In this document: positions 54,272 through 62,118 of the stretch, in pieces
Position numbering within the stretch: the first letter of the stretch is position 1
Layout: each line of letters begins with the position of its first letter
Notes under the pieces: generated by a model
The model's input: the letters and a program-made list of their open reading frames with translations, nothing else
Database searches by the model: none
Told to the model about the DNA's origin: nothing
Translations under genes and position numbers: made by a program
Assembly: GCA_020633775.1 (NCBI GenBank)
Contig: JACKDA010000005.1
Span: 62,001-126,000, forward strand
DNA from: Gemmatimonadales bacterium
GTDB taxonomy: Bacteria; Gemmatimonadota; Gemmatimonadetes; Gemmatimonadales; GWC2-71-9
Direction of reading: 5' to 3'
DNA: 64,000 nucleotides

Positions 54272-55920
54272 ACGCGGAACCCCTTCACGAGGCGGGTGAG
54301 TCGATCGGCGGTGGCCACGAGGGTGGTCGCCGCCGTTGCGATTTCACGGGTGGCCGCCGATTGCGCACCAGCCAGGTCGCTCACCTGCTGGGCTGCGCCG
54401 GCATTGCCGCGGGCCGCCCGGGCCACATCGGCGCCGGTCCCGGCCAGGCGGTCGGCAAGCTCGCGATGGGCGCCGGCCTCGCGCGCCACCGTTCCCGCCG
54501 CCTGGCTCACCTCCTCGACCGCACTGACGATCTCCGCCAGCGCCCGGGTGACCCCGGCGGCGACGTCCTCCACGCCGGCGACCCGGTCCTTGCCCGCGGC
54601 GACGGTGGCCGCCACCAGCCGCACCTGCTCGTCGAGCACGGCCACCGTCCGGGCGATTCGCCGCGCCCCCTCCGCGCTCGTCTCCGCCAGCTGGCGGATC
54701 TCGCCGGCGACGACCGCGAAGCCCTCGCCCGCCGCGCCGGCGCGGGCGGCCTCGATCGCGGCGTTGAGCGCGAGCAGCTCGGTCTGGCCCGCGAGCTCGC
54801 CGGTCAGTTCGACGAACTCCGACACCGCGGCGGCCGCCCCGTCGAGCTGCGAGACCGAGTGGGTCGTCCGCTCGACGACCTCGTGCAACTCCAGCAGCGT
54901 CGCGGAGGCCGCGCCGAGGTGTCCCTGGTGCGTCGCCGCCGTGCGACGGATCCCGTCCGCGACGGCCACCACGCGCTGGCTCGCCGCCGCGGATCGGGCC
55001 GCGGCGGAGCGGAGGTCGCCGAGGAGCTCGTCGGCGTCGCGCATGCTCTCCGCCTGCCGTTCGGCGGAGGCGGAGACGTTGGCGATCGCGGCGGAGACCT
55101 GTCCGGCGCTGTCGGAGAGCTGGACCGAACGGGTCGAGAGCTGCGCGGCGTTGGTGGTGAGCGCCGTCGAGACATCGGCGACCGACCCGACCACGCCGGA
55201 GAGTCCCTCGCTCATCCGCCGGATCGCGCCGGCAAGCTGGCCGAGTTCGCGCGGCATCGGACCGAGGTCGATGGTGCGGAGGTCGCCGGCACCGACGCGC
55301 TCGGTGGCCTGCACCAGTCGCCGGAGCGGGAGGACGACCGAGCGGACGGTGAGGACGGCGGAGCCGATGCCGATCACCAGCGCGGCGGCGAACAGAGCCC
55401 ACACCATCGTCCGGCGCTTGGCGCTCTCCTGGGAGAGCGCCACCGCGCGCTGCGCGGCAGCGCCCTCCTCGATCCCCACGAGGGTCCGGACCTCGGCGAG
55501 GAGCGAGTCCGCGATCGGTCCGCGTGGCTCGGTTGCGAGCGAATCGGAGCGCAGCCGCAGCGTGGTGCCGAGGCGGGCGACCCGGTCGAGCGAGACGCGC
55601 TCCTCGCCGGTGAGGTCGAGCGATTGGGCATAGGTGGTCGTCGCGGCGCCGAGGGCGACGAAGGCGGAGTCGAGCGCCGCCGCGTCGCGCGGATCCGCGC
55701 CGCGCTCGAGGCGGTCGCCGATGCGGATCGCCCCGACCACCTCGCGGGTGATGGCCTGCGCCAGCACGCCGCGCTCGCGCAGGGTCGCCAACTCGGCCTG
55801 CACGGCGCCATCGAGCGAATGCATCGCGTTGACCCCGAGCAGGGTCATCGCGAACACCAGCAACAGCAACAGCAACGTCCCGCCGGTGACCCGGCTGCGG
55901 ACCGAGGGCTGGTCGGTCAT
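54268..55920 (-). CDS. Methyl-accepting chemotaxis protein
   Basis: 550 residues. One N-terminal helix, a helical periplasmic sensor (about 35-180, 4-helix-bundle-like), a second helix (about 180-200), HAMP (about 200-255) and a long coiled-coil signalling domain with the tip L-L-A-L-N-A-A-I-E-A-A-R-A-G. This tip contacts CheA and CheW. No che genes are in the window. It overlaps the convergent histone-like gene by 4 bp. Confidence 0.94.
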   Translation of the reverse strand: MTDQPSVRSRVTGGTLLLLLLVFAMTLLGVNAMHSLDGAVQAELATLRERGVLAQAITREVVGAIRIGDRLERGADPRDAAALDSAFVALGAATTTYAQSLDLTGEERVSLDRVARLGTTLRLRSDSLATEPRGPIADSLLAEVRTLVGIEEGAAAQRAVALSQESAKRRTMVWALFAAALVIGIGSAVLTVRSVVLPLRRLVQATERVGAGDLRTIDLGPMPRELGQLAGAIRRMSEGLSGVVGSVADVSTALTTNAAQLSTRSVQLSDSAGQVSAAIANVSASAERQAESMRDADELLGDLRSAAARSAAASQRVVAVADGIRRTAATHQGHLGAASATLLELHEVVERTTHSVSQLDGAAAAVSEFVELTGELAGQTELLALNAAIEAARAGAAGEGFAVVAGEIRQLAETSAEGARRIARTVAVLDEQVRLVAATVAAGKDRVAGVEDVAAGVTRALAEIVSAVEEVSQAAGTVAREAGAHRELADRLAGTGADVARAARGNAGAAQQVSDLAGAQSAATREIATAATTLVATADRLTRLVKGFRV

Positions 55921-55942
55921 CGCGGGACGCCCGGCATGGTGC

Positions 55943-56146
55943 TCAGCCCGACTTCCTCACACTCGCGGCCTGGAGCCCCTTCGGCCCCTCGACGATCTCG
56001 AACTCGACCACGTCCCCCTCGGCCAACGAGCGGAAGCCACCCCCCTCGATCGCGGAGAAATGCACGAACACGTCCTTGCCGCCCTCCTGGGCGATGAAGC
56101 CGAACCCCTTCGCATCGTTGAACCACTTCACGGTACCCTTCGGCAT
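55943..56146 (-). CDS. Cold-shock protein, CspA family
   Basis: 67 residues from ATG 56146, with AGGAAGG 6 nt upstream. Contains RNP1 (K-G-F-G-F-I) and RNP2 (V-F-V-H-F) in the single OB fold, and starts K-G-T-V-K-W-F-N. Binds single-stranded RNA/DNA as a chaperone. The divergent gap 56147-56296 gives room for a leader. Confidence 0.97.
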   Translation of the reverse strand: MPKGTVKWFNDAKGFGFIAQEGGKDVFVHFSAIEGGGFRSLAEGDVVEFEIVEGPKGLQAASVRKSG

Positions 56147-56284
56147 GGCTGGCCTTCCTGTCGGGAGGTGGAGCATGGGACCCGGCCACGGGCCGGGAAG
56201 TCGGCGCCCGGCCGGTCCCGGAAACGTGCGGCCCCGCCGCCGTCAGGCGCAAGCGGCGCACTACCCCCGCCCCCGCACCCGACC

Positions 56285-56290
56285 TATCAT
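56285..56290 (+). promoter_or_regulatory. -10-like TATCAT ending 6 nt before a GTG start
   Basis: TATCAT followed by CCGCGC and then GTG 56297. No Shine-Dalgarno, so a leaderless mRNA is likely. Confidence 0.5.
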
Positions 56291-56296
56291 CCGCGC

Positions 56297-56908
56297 GTGA
56301 CGACGCCCACATCCCTGGCCATCCGGTCGTTCGCCGATCGCGCCGAGGCCCTCTCGCACTGCATCCTGCGTGCCGGGGAGGCCCCCCGGGTGCTGGCGTA
56401 CGACGACACCATCGGCTGCCCCACCGAGACCCTCCTCGCCGCCCTGGAGTGGACCCGGGTGGTCGGGGTCCTCCCGGACGACGATCTCCTCCATGCCGGG
56501 CGGCTCACGACCGACACCGCCGCGGCGGTGGTGGAGCGCCGTGACGGCGAGCGCACCTCGTGGGTCTTCCTGGGGCCGCGGCTCGAGGACCCCCAGCTCC
56601 AGGCGCCGGCGGCCGACGTCCTGATCGACCAGCCCGGTGTCCGGGCGATCGCGTTCGCGGAGCGGGCGCACGCCCTGGCCCACTTCCTCGGCACCACCCT
56701 CGGGGCCGGGGCGATCCTCGCCCAGCTGGGCCGCCGGGCGCCCGAGATGCGGCATGTGCGACGCTGGATGCCGCCGATCGTTCACGAGCTCGACGGGCCA
56801 CGGCGCTGGGTCGCCGGCTGGTTCGCCGTCACCGCAGGTGGCGCGCTCTTCGTCGGCGATGAGGCCGGCGATGATCGCTACCGGTACATCGAAGTCGGAA
56901 GTGAGTAG
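56297..56908 (+). CDS. Conserved-looking cytosolic protein, unknown
   Basis: 203 residues, GTG start preceded by TATCAT at 6 nt. Alternating strands and helices (R-V-L-A-Y-D-D-T-I-G, W-V-F-L-G-P-R-L, V-R-A-I-A-F-A-E-R-A-H-A-L-A). One Cys pair (about 22 and 41). No signal peptide or known motif. Followed 6 bp later by an exported protein gene. Family not recognised. Confidence 0.7.
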   Translation: MTTPTSLAIRSFADRAEALSHCILRAGEAPRVLAYDDTIGCPTETLLAALEWTRVVGVLPDDDLLHAGRLTTDTAAAVVERRDGERTSWVFLGPRLEDPQLQAPAADVLIDQPGVRAIAFAERAHALAHFLGTTLGAGAILAQLGRRAPEMRHVRRWMPPIVHELDGPRRWVAGWFAVTAGGALFVGDEAGDDRYRYIEVGSE

Positions 56909-56914
56909 GACGCC

Positions 56915-57508
56915 ATGACCAACTCGTCCCGCGCGTGGGCCCTCGGCACCGGCCTCGTTCTCCTCGCGGCCCCCGCGATGGCCCAGGGCAACGCCAAGGT
57001 CCGGACCATCGACCCGCTGACCCAGTCCCACCTCTGGCCCGAGAAGGAACTGAGCCCGGCCCAGCAGGAGTACAAGGATCGCGTCATCGCGATGCGGGAC
57101 ACCGTCACGCGCCTCAAGGCCTCCGTGGAGCAGGTCGAACGGGCCCGGCGGAGCCGCACCTCAGCCGCCGTGCTCACCAGCAGCACCCGGGTGCTGGGGC
57201 GGGACTGCGCCATGGTGTGGCGGAACGCCGAGGTGATGCGCACCTGGGCCGCGGGCCTCACCACCGACGATCCGCGGTTTGGCGAGCCCGCCGTGCGGGC
57301 CTTCCGCGGCGCCCTCGAGCGGCTCGACACCGGGATGGGTCGCTGTGCCTCGCGCCTCACCGACCTCCTCGCCCGCGAGACCCTCGATCCCGATCAGGTG
57401 CTGCGGGTCATGGACGACGTGCGCGGGGTCGTGGCGGACTACGAACGGGCCGCGAAGGACCTCACCCGCACCCTCGACATCCCGATCGAGGCGACCGACA
57501 AGTCCTGA
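56915..57508 (+). CDS. Exported helical protein, unknown
   Basis: 197 residues, signal peptide about 1-24 (P-A-M-A-Q). The mature part is helical and charged (Y-K-D-R-V-I-A-M-R-D-T-V-T-R-L-K-A, R-V-M-D-D-V-R-G-V-V), with two Cys (about 98 and 143) that could pair. GAGTAGGA precedes the ATG. Probably a periplasmic structural or binding protein. Family not recognised. Confidence 0.7.
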   Translation: MTNSSRAWALGTGLVLLAAPAMAQGNAKVRTIDPLTQSHLWPEKELSPAQQEYKDRVIAMRDTVTRLKASVEQVERARRSRTSAAVLTSSTRVLGRDCAMVWRNAEVMRTWAAGLTTDDPRFGEPAVRAFRGALERLDTGMGRCASRLTDLLARETLDPDQVLRVMDDVRGVVADYERAAKDLTRTLDIPIEATDKS

Positions 57509-57660
57509 TCCGGCGGGAATTTTCGACGCCAGGACCTGTGGATCTGTGGATCAACATCTCCACATGGCGTGGACAACCGCCGGAAGTGCCGCACCCGCAC
57601 GCGCTTGGGATCCACATTCCGGTCGGGTGAAGGCGAGCTAACCCGAATAAAATCAGGCAC
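57509..57660. other. Intergenic region with DnaA-box-like repeats and an AT-rich patch
   Basis: TGTGGATCT and TGTGGATCA stand in tandem (57538-57553), then TCTCCACA, CGTGGACAAC and GGATCCACA by about 57615. Each is 1-2 mismatches from TTATCCACA in one orientation. A short AT-rich patch (GAATAAAATCA, about 57644-57655) follows. No ORF seen. Confidence 0.4.
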
Positions 57661-57691
57661 TTGCGGGATTTCGGCGCGGCGCCGATAGTAT
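57661..57691 (+). promoter_or_regulatory. Candidate promoter of a small RNA
   Basis: TTGCGG (57661-57666) and TAGTAT (57686-57691), 19-nt spacer; GATAGT would give 17. No coding start follows. Confidence 0.4.
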
Positions 57692-57696
57692 GGGCA

Positions 57697-57873
57697 GACG
57701 AGACGTTCGCGCGTCGCGTCCTTCCCGATCTGGCGCCTCGGGAAGCCGTGAGAGCGAGTGGTCCGCGAGCCGTTCCGACTCTCAGCGCCCGAGCCACCAT
57801 GCCGCCCCGAGCGGCAGCGGCGGTTCGCGAAGCGGTCGATCAGCCTGCCTGATCGGCCGCTTCGTCTTTCTCC
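57697..57873 (+). ncRNA. Candidate structured small RNA of about 175 nt
   Basis: A plus-strand stretch with a promoter-like element before it, clear hairpins inside and an intrinsic terminator at its end, but no gene downstream on that strand. Inner helices: CTTCCCGA (57721-57728) with TCGGGAAG (57738-57745), and TGAGAG (57749-57754) with CTCTCA (57779-57784). A rival helix pairs CTCGGG (57737-57742) with CCCGAG (57788-57793). I could not match it to 6S, SRP, RNase P or tmRNA cores. Ends are approximate. Confidence 0.5.
57828..57873 (+). terminator. Intrinsic terminator, plus strand
   Basis: CGAAGCGGTCGATCAG (57828-57843), 5-nt loop, CTGATCGGCCGCTTCG (57849-57864): 16 pairs counting one G-U, then TCTTTCTCC. 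The T-rich side is on the plus strand only. The minus-strand HD gene ends inside the hairpin. Confidence 0.75.
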
Positions 57874-58853
57874 CCCCCGGGCGCCCGCCCGAAGTCCGGC
57901 GCGAGGCGCAGCAGCCAGCGGTTGTCGAGCTGCCAGATCCGCCGCGACGAGAGCCGGGCATCTCCCGGGAAGAATTCGCCGGAGCCGTACGCCTCGGTGA
58001 TCGCGGCCGTCTTCGCGCTCGCATCATCGGCGAAGTGCAGGATCTCGGCCTCCAGGGTCAGCGGGCGCACCGGGGAACCGAACTCGAGCTTGCCGTGATG
58101 CGACAGGATCATGTGCTCGAGGATCATCGCTTCCTCCTCGTGGCACGGGGGCTCCGCGGCGGCGGCGAGCGCCTGGCGGAACATGATCGCCCCGATCGCG
58201 ACGTGGCCCGCGAGGCGGCCCCGCTCGGTGGTGTCGAAGACCCCCGTCTCCCAGCTGTAACTCTCCAGCTTGCCGATGTCGTGCAGCATCGCGCCGGCCA
58301 TCACCAGTTCCTCGTCGGCGCGCGCGATGCGCGCGATGCTGCGGCCGATGCCGACCACCTCGCAGGTGTGCTGCAGGAGGCCACCGAGCGCCGCATGGTG
58401 CCCGGTGCCCGGCGCGCCGGGGCACTGCTCGTAGCGCTCGCGGAACGCCTCGTCGGCGTAGAACAGGTCGAGGACCGCGCGGAGCCGGGGCGCCGACAAC
58501 CGGGTCCGGATGTCGTCGAGGAACTGCCAGTAGCGCTCGACCGGCCCGACCGATGGCGCGAGGTCGCTGAGCGGCACCTCGCCCCGGGGGAGCGGTCGCA
58601 GCGACGTGACCTCGAGTTGGAGACTGTCGCGGTAGCTCGCGACCGTGCCCACCACCTGCACGAGCATCCCCTTCGCGATGCCCTTGATGGCCTCGTCGCG
58701 CCCCGCCCAGAACGGCGCCGAGTCGATGCGCCCGCTCCGGTTGCCGAGCGAGAGGACGGTGCGGGGGTGGTCGCCACCGCGGGCGACGACATCGACCACC
58801 AGCAGGGGATGGTGGATGTCATCGCCGACGGCGAGCGAGCTGAGGTCGAGCAT
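57840..58853 (-). CDS. OB-fold/HD-domain 3'-5' exoribonuclease-like protein (YhaM type)
   Basis: 337 residues; GGAG 7 nt before the ATG. The N-terminal OB domain (about 10-105: H-H-P-L-L-V-V-D-V-V-A-R, V-V-G-T-V-A-S-Y-R-D) is followed by an HD domain (about 155-310) with H-H-A-A-L-G-G-L-L-Q-H-T and M-L-H-D-I-G-K, then S-H-H-G-K-L-E-F-G-S. This OB-HD order and the GLLQHT/HDIGK/SHHG set match YhaM, which degrades RNA and DNA from the 3' end. Cytosolic. Its stop sits inside the terminator of the divergent small RNA candidate. Confidence 0.85.
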   Translation of the reverse strand: MLDLSSLAVGDDIHHPLLVVDVVARGGDHPRTVLSLGNRSGRIDSAPFWAGRDEAIKGIAKGMLVQVVGTVASYRDSLQLEVTSLRPLPRGEVPLSDLAPSVGPVERYWQFLDDIRTRLSAPRLRAVLDLFYADEAFRERYEQCPGAPGTGHHAALGGLLQHTCEVVGIGRSIARIARADEELVMAGAMLHDIGKLESYSWETGVFDTTERGRLAGHVAIGAIMFRQALAAAAEPPCHEEEAMILEHMILSHHGKLEFGSPVRPLTLEAEILHFADDASAKTAAITEAYGSGEFFPGDARLSSRRIWQLDNRWLLRLAPDFGRAPGGEKDEAADQAG

Positions 58854-58992
58854 GGTGACGCTCCGGGTGACGGGACTGAGGCAAGAGTAACGGCTCCCCG
58901 CCGCCGGTGGCGGGGGATGGGCACCGGGCGTTGTTGCCGTGCCGTGACGAGCCCGTTGCGCGGGCGTCGCGGTCGCTGGCGTGCATTCCCCG

Positions 58993-60153
58993 ATGCGCAT
59001 CGCCTTCTGCAGCGACACCTACCTGCCCGAGATCAACGGCGTCACCACGGTCGTCTCGACGATGCGGGACGGCCTCCTCGCGCGCGGCCACGACGTCCTC
59101 GTGCTCGCGCCGCGTTACGCCGCGGGGGGCGGCGATCCGGACGGCGTCGTGCGCCGCGGCGCGGTGCCCTGCCCGGGCTACGGCGCGGTGCGGCTCTCCT
59201 CGCCATTCGGCGGCGACGTGCGGCGGACCCTCGACCGCTTCGCCCCGGACCTCGTCCACCTCGTGACCGAGGGACCGATCGGGTTGATCGCCCGGCGCTG
59301 GGCGATCCGACGGCAGGTCGCGCTGGTCTCGTCGTTCCACACCGACTTCCCGCGCTACGCCCAGCGATACCTTGGCGCGTGGGCGGTCGGGCCGACGCGC
59401 CGCTACCTGCGGTGGTTCCATCGGGCGGCCCGGATCACCCAGACGCCCAGCGACACCACGCGGGACGAGCTGCACGCGCTCGGGATCCCGGGTGCCGTGT
59501 CGTGGGGCCGCGGGGTGGACACCGAGCGCTTCTCGCCGCGGCGCCGCGATCCGGCGCGTCGGGCCGCGCTCGGTGCCGACGAGCGCACCCCGCTGGTGCT
59601 CCACGTGTCGCGCCTCGCCGTCGAGAAGGATGTCGAGACGCTGGTCGCGAGCTTCCGGCTCGCCCAGGCCCGGCTCGGTGCGCGGGTGCGGTTCGCGGTC
59701 GCGGGCGATGGGCCCCGGGCGGCATGGGTGCGTGCCGAGCTGCCCTTCGCGACGCACTACGGCTTCCTCGACCGCGACGTGCTCGCCGACCTCTACGCGG
59801 ATGCCGACATGTTCGTCTTCCCCTCGCCGACGGAGACCTGCGGCCTCGTGGTCCTCGAGGCGATGGCCTCGGGGTTGCCGGTGCTCGCGGCGAACGCGGG
59901 GGGCGTGGTGGAACACCTGCGCGAGGGGATCAACGGCCACCTGCTCCCGGCCGGCGATGCCGCCGCGTTTGCCGCACGGCTCGAGGCGCTGGTCGAGGAT
60001 ACCCCCCACCGGATCGGCCTCTCCGCGGGAGCGCTGGCGTTCGCCTCCGACCGAAGCTGGGCGCGGGAGATGGATCGCCTCGAGCCGATGTACCGCGACG
60101 CCGTCGCCACGACGCTCTCGCGACCGGTGCGCGAGGAGCCCGCGTTGGCGTGA
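58993..60153 (+). CDS. GT4-family glycosyltransferase
   Basis: 386 residues from ATG 58993 (GTG 58981 in frame is possible). N-terminal half: F-C-S-D-T-Y-L-P-E-I-N-G-V and S-F-H-T-D-F-P-R-Y, as in PimB/MgtA-type lipid mannosyltransferases. C-terminal Rossmann half: V-S-R-L-A-V-E-K-D-V-E, and the donor-binding P-S-P-T-E-T-C-G-L-V-V-L-E-A-M-A-S-G. Probably adds a hexose to a membrane lipid or glycan from a nucleotide sugar. Confidence 0.93.
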   Translation: MRIAFCSDTYLPEINGVTTVVSTMRDGLLARGHDVLVLAPRYAAGGGDPDGVVRRGAVPCPGYGAVRLSSPFGGDVRRTLDRFAPDLVHLVTEGPIGLIARRWAIRRQVALVSSFHTDFPRYAQRYLGAWAVGPTRRYLRWFHRAARITQTPSDTTRDELHALGIPGAVSWGRGVDTERFSPRRRDPARRAALGADERTPLVLHVSRLAVEKDVETLVASFRLAQARLGARVRFAVAGDGPRAAWVRAELPFATHYGFLDRDVLADLYADADMFVFPSPTETCGLVVLEAMASGLPVLAANAGGVVEHLREGINGHLLPAGDAAAFAARLEALVEDTPHRIGLSAGALAFASDRSWAREMDRLEPMYRDAVATTLSRPVREEPALA

Positions 60154-60168
60154 GCCGGGTGCCCGCGG

Positions 60169-60174
60169 TAGCTT
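60169..60174 (+). promoter_or_regulatory. -10-like TAGCTT ending 6 nt before a GTG start
   Basis: TAGCTT, then CGCGGC, then GTG 60181. No ribosome site; leaderless start likely. Confidence 0.45.
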
Positions 60175-60180
60175 CGCGGC

Positions 60181-60504
60181 GTGCGTCCCCTCCACCTCCG
60201 GTTGCTCGCGTCGGGCCCCGACCGCGACGATGTCACCGCGCTGATCGCCGACCTCCGCGCTGCGGGCCACGTCGTGTCGCGGGCCGACGACGTCCCGCTC
60301 CCCGCGACCGTGCCCCGCACCCCCGATTTCGTGATCACCGATGGCGCCGCGCAACCGACGCCGGAGTCGCTCGCCGGGGCCGAGGCGCGCCACCTGGAGG
60401 CGGTGCTGGCGTTTACGGGGGGGAATCGCCGACAGGCCGCCCTCCTGCTCGGCATCGCGCGCTCCACGCTGCTCGCGAAGCTGCGCCGCCACGGCCTCGC
60501 CTGA
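60181..60504 (+). CDS. Truncated receiver-like domain fused to a Fis-type HTH
   Basis: 107 residues. Residues 1-50 look like the first strands of a receiver (L-R-L-L-A-S-G-P-D-R-D-D-V, ending D-F-V-I-T-D), but are too short for a full domain. Residues 65-107 are a Fis/NtrC HTH: L-E-A-V-L-A-F-T-G-G-N-R-R-Q-A-A-L-L-L-G-I-A-R-S-T-L. There is no AAA+ domain. A DNA-binding regulator by inference; GTG start with a 6-nt-spaced -10-like element. Confidence 0.75.
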   Translation: MRPLHLRLLASGPDRDDVTALIADLRAAGHVVSRADDVPLPATVPRTPDFVITDGAAQPTPESLAGAEARHLEAVLAFTGGNRRQAALLLGIARSTLLAKLRRHGLA

Positions 60505-60510
60505 GCCCGC

Positions 60511-60957
60511 TCAGCGGACCCGACCCAGCCGCGAGACGATGACCTGGCGCTGCTGGGCGCCGGCCTGCACGACGACCGTGCGATTCGAGGCCCCGACGCC
60601 CAGCCCGTCGGCGCCGAACCGGATCGCGCGGTCGAGCCCGGTGACCTGCACTCCCGGGGGCAGGCCACCCAAAAGGTGCACCACCGCGCCGGTGTCGAGC
60701 AGGGCGGTGATCGCGAAGGCGCCGGCGCGGTGCTCGACCTCCACCGGCCCACCGAGGCGAACGGCCGCACTCCGGCCGCGCTCGAGCACCGTCGCCACCC
60801 GGGCCGCCCCGACCCGCGCCGCCTGCCGGTCGCGCCACCCCGCGAATCGCGGCAGCGCGATCGCGGCGAGGAGCGCCACGAGGACGATGACGAGGAGGAG
60901 TTCGACGAGGGTGACGCCGCGCGTTCGCATGCCGGAGTCTGGCGAAGGGGCGTCCAT
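60511..60957 (-). CDS. Type IV prepilin-like / GspH-type pseudopilin
   Basis: 148 residues from ATG 60957, which has AAAGGAGG 9 nt upstream; a shorter start at 60930 lacks a site. Leader of 14 residues ending R-T-R-G, then V-T-L-V-E-L-L-L-V-I-V-L-V-A-L-L-A-A-I-A-L-P-R with Glu at position 5 of the mature protein. The globular part is beta-rich. No other pilus gene is nearby, so it is an orphan or works with a distant system. Divergent from the MerR-type gene. Confidence 0.87.
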   Translation of the reverse strand: MDAPSPDSGMRTRGVTLVELLLVIVLVALLAAIALPRFAGWRDRQAARVGAARVATVLERGRSAAVRLGGPVEVEHRAGAFAITALLDTGAVVHLLGGLPPGVQVTGLDRAIRFGADGLGVGASNRTVVVQAGAQQRQVIVSRLGRVR

Positions 60958-60975
60958 CGGCTGGCGCCTCCTTTG

Positions 60976-60997
60976 GCAGCACCGATACTCTTGCTGC
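60976..60997. promoter_or_regulatory. Dyad GCAGCA/TGCTGC covering divergent -10 elements
   Basis: GCAGCA (60976-60981) and TGCTGC (60992-60997) flank a 10-bp spacer that holds a plus-strand TACTCT (60986-60991) and a minus-strand TATCGG (60982-60987). A likely operator shared by the prepilin and MerR-type genes. Confidence 0.55.
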
Positions 60998-61000
60998 ACG

Positions 61001-61549
61001 ATGCCCTCCGCGCCCGATCCCCTGGTCACCTTGCGGCGCCACGCCGCCGCGGCTCCGTGGTCGGGGCGCGAGCTGGTCGCCCTCGCCGACCGGCTGCTCA
61101 CCGCCGCGGGCCGCCCGCCCGAGCGGCCGATGTCGCTGCGGACGCTCCACTTCTACGTCGCTTCCGAGGTGATCCAGCCGCCACACGGCCGCGGCGCGGG
61201 GGCGGGCTGGGGGTACCCGCACCTCGTGGAACTGCTCGCGAGCCGGGTCCGCCAGGCGGCGGGCGAGCGCCTGGAGTCGATCGCCGAGCGGCGCCGCAAC
61301 GCGACGCTCGGCGACCTCGAGGTGGCGGTGGCGACCGCGCTCGCGGTCGCGCTCCCCGCGCCTGCCCCTCCCGATCCTCCCGTCCCGGCCGCACCCGACG
61401 ATATTGAGGAGTGGCGGGAGTTCGCGCCGGCCCGTGGCGTGGTGCTGCGGCTGGCGTCCGGGCACCCGCTGCTCGACGATCCCCGGCGGCTTGCCGCCCT
61501 GCTCGACGGCCTCGCCCGCGAGGCCGCCCCACCCACCCGGGAGTCGTGA
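61001..61549 (+). CDS. MerR-type HTH regulator
   Basis: 182 residues. The N-terminal 45 residues are an unusual leader; the MerR-like HTH follows at about 45-100: M-S-L-R-T-L-H-F-Y-V-A-S-E-V-I-Q-P-P-H-G-R-G, then Y-P-H-L-V-E-L-L-A-S-R-V-R-Q. The C-terminal 80 residues are Pro/Ala-rich with W-R-E-F-A and L-L-D-D-P-R-R-L. No metal-binding Cys. The ATG is 9 nt after TACTCT. Coupled to lemA by TGATG, so may control lemA-htpX and itself. Confidence 0.8.
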   Translation: MPSAPDPLVTLRRHAAAAPWSGRELVALADRLLTAAGRPPERPMSLRTLHFYVASEVIQPPHGRGAGAGWGYPHLVELLASRVRQAAGERLESIAERRRNATLGDLEVAVATALAVALPAPAPPDPPVPAAPDDIEEWREFAPARGVVLRLASGHPLLDDPRRLAALLDGLAREAAPPTRES

Positions 61550-62109
61550 TGGGACCGCTGATTACCCTCGGCCTGCTCGTCGCGGCGGTGCTCTGGATCA
61601 TCACCGCCTACAACCGCCTGATCATGCTCAAGAATCAGGTGGTCAACGCGTGGAAGCAGATCGACGTGCAACTCAAGCGTCGTCATGACCTGATCCCGAA
61701 CCTGGTCGAGACGGTGCGGGGCGCGATCTCGTTCGAACGCGAGACGCTGGAGGCGGTGGTGCAGGCGCGCACCCGGGCGGTTGCCGCGACGGGCGTGAAG
61801 GACGTGGCCCGCGCCGAGGGCGAGCTGACCCAGGCGCTCGGCCGGTTGTTCGCGGTCGCGGAGGCGTATCCCGAGCTCAAGTCGCTGGCGAACGTCGGCC
61901 AGCTGCAGGAGGAGCTCGCCTCGACCGAGAACCGGATCGCCTTCTCCCGGCAGCACTACAACGACGTCGCGACCTCCTACAACGTCGCGCAGGCGCAGTT
62001 CCCGACCAACCTCGTCGCCGGGCTCGCGAAGGCGACGCCGGCCGAGCTGTGGGAGATCGAGGATCCCGGCGAGCGCGACGTCCCCAAGGTCGACCTCTCG
62101 CTCGGCTGA
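61549..62109 (+). CDS. lemA: LemA-family membrane protein
   Basis: 186 residues. One N-terminal helix (about 4-22), then the long LemA coiled coil: Y-N-R-L-I-M-L-K-N-Q-V-V-N-A-W-K-Q-I-D-V and R-R-H-D-L-I-P-N-L-V-E-T-V, both family marks. Ends with the F-P-T-N-L-V-A-G segment. Function in bacteria is unclear; it pairs with M48 peptidases, as here. Start overlaps the MerR stop (TGATG). Confidence 0.96.
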   Translation: MGPLITLGLLVAAVLWIITAYNRLIMLKNQVVNAWKQIDVQLKRRHDLIPNLVETVRGAISFERETLEAVVQARTRAVAATGVKDVARAEGELTQALGRLFAVAEAYPELKSLANVGQLQEELASTENRIAFSRQHYNDVATSYNVAQAQFPTNLVAGLAKATPAELWEIEDPGERDVPKVDLSLG

Positions 62110-62118
62110 GCGGGCCGC

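Noticed and set aside
57661..57873. tRNA, 4.5S SRP RNA or RNase P RNA
   Set aside because: No cloverleaf, no GGAAGNA-type SRP core and no RNase P conserved elements could be found by eye; left as an unassigned RNA candidate.
57690..60542. A 950-codon plus frame over the HD and glycosyltransferase genes
   Set aside because: Arg-rich nonsense opposite or out of frame with two well-supported genes.
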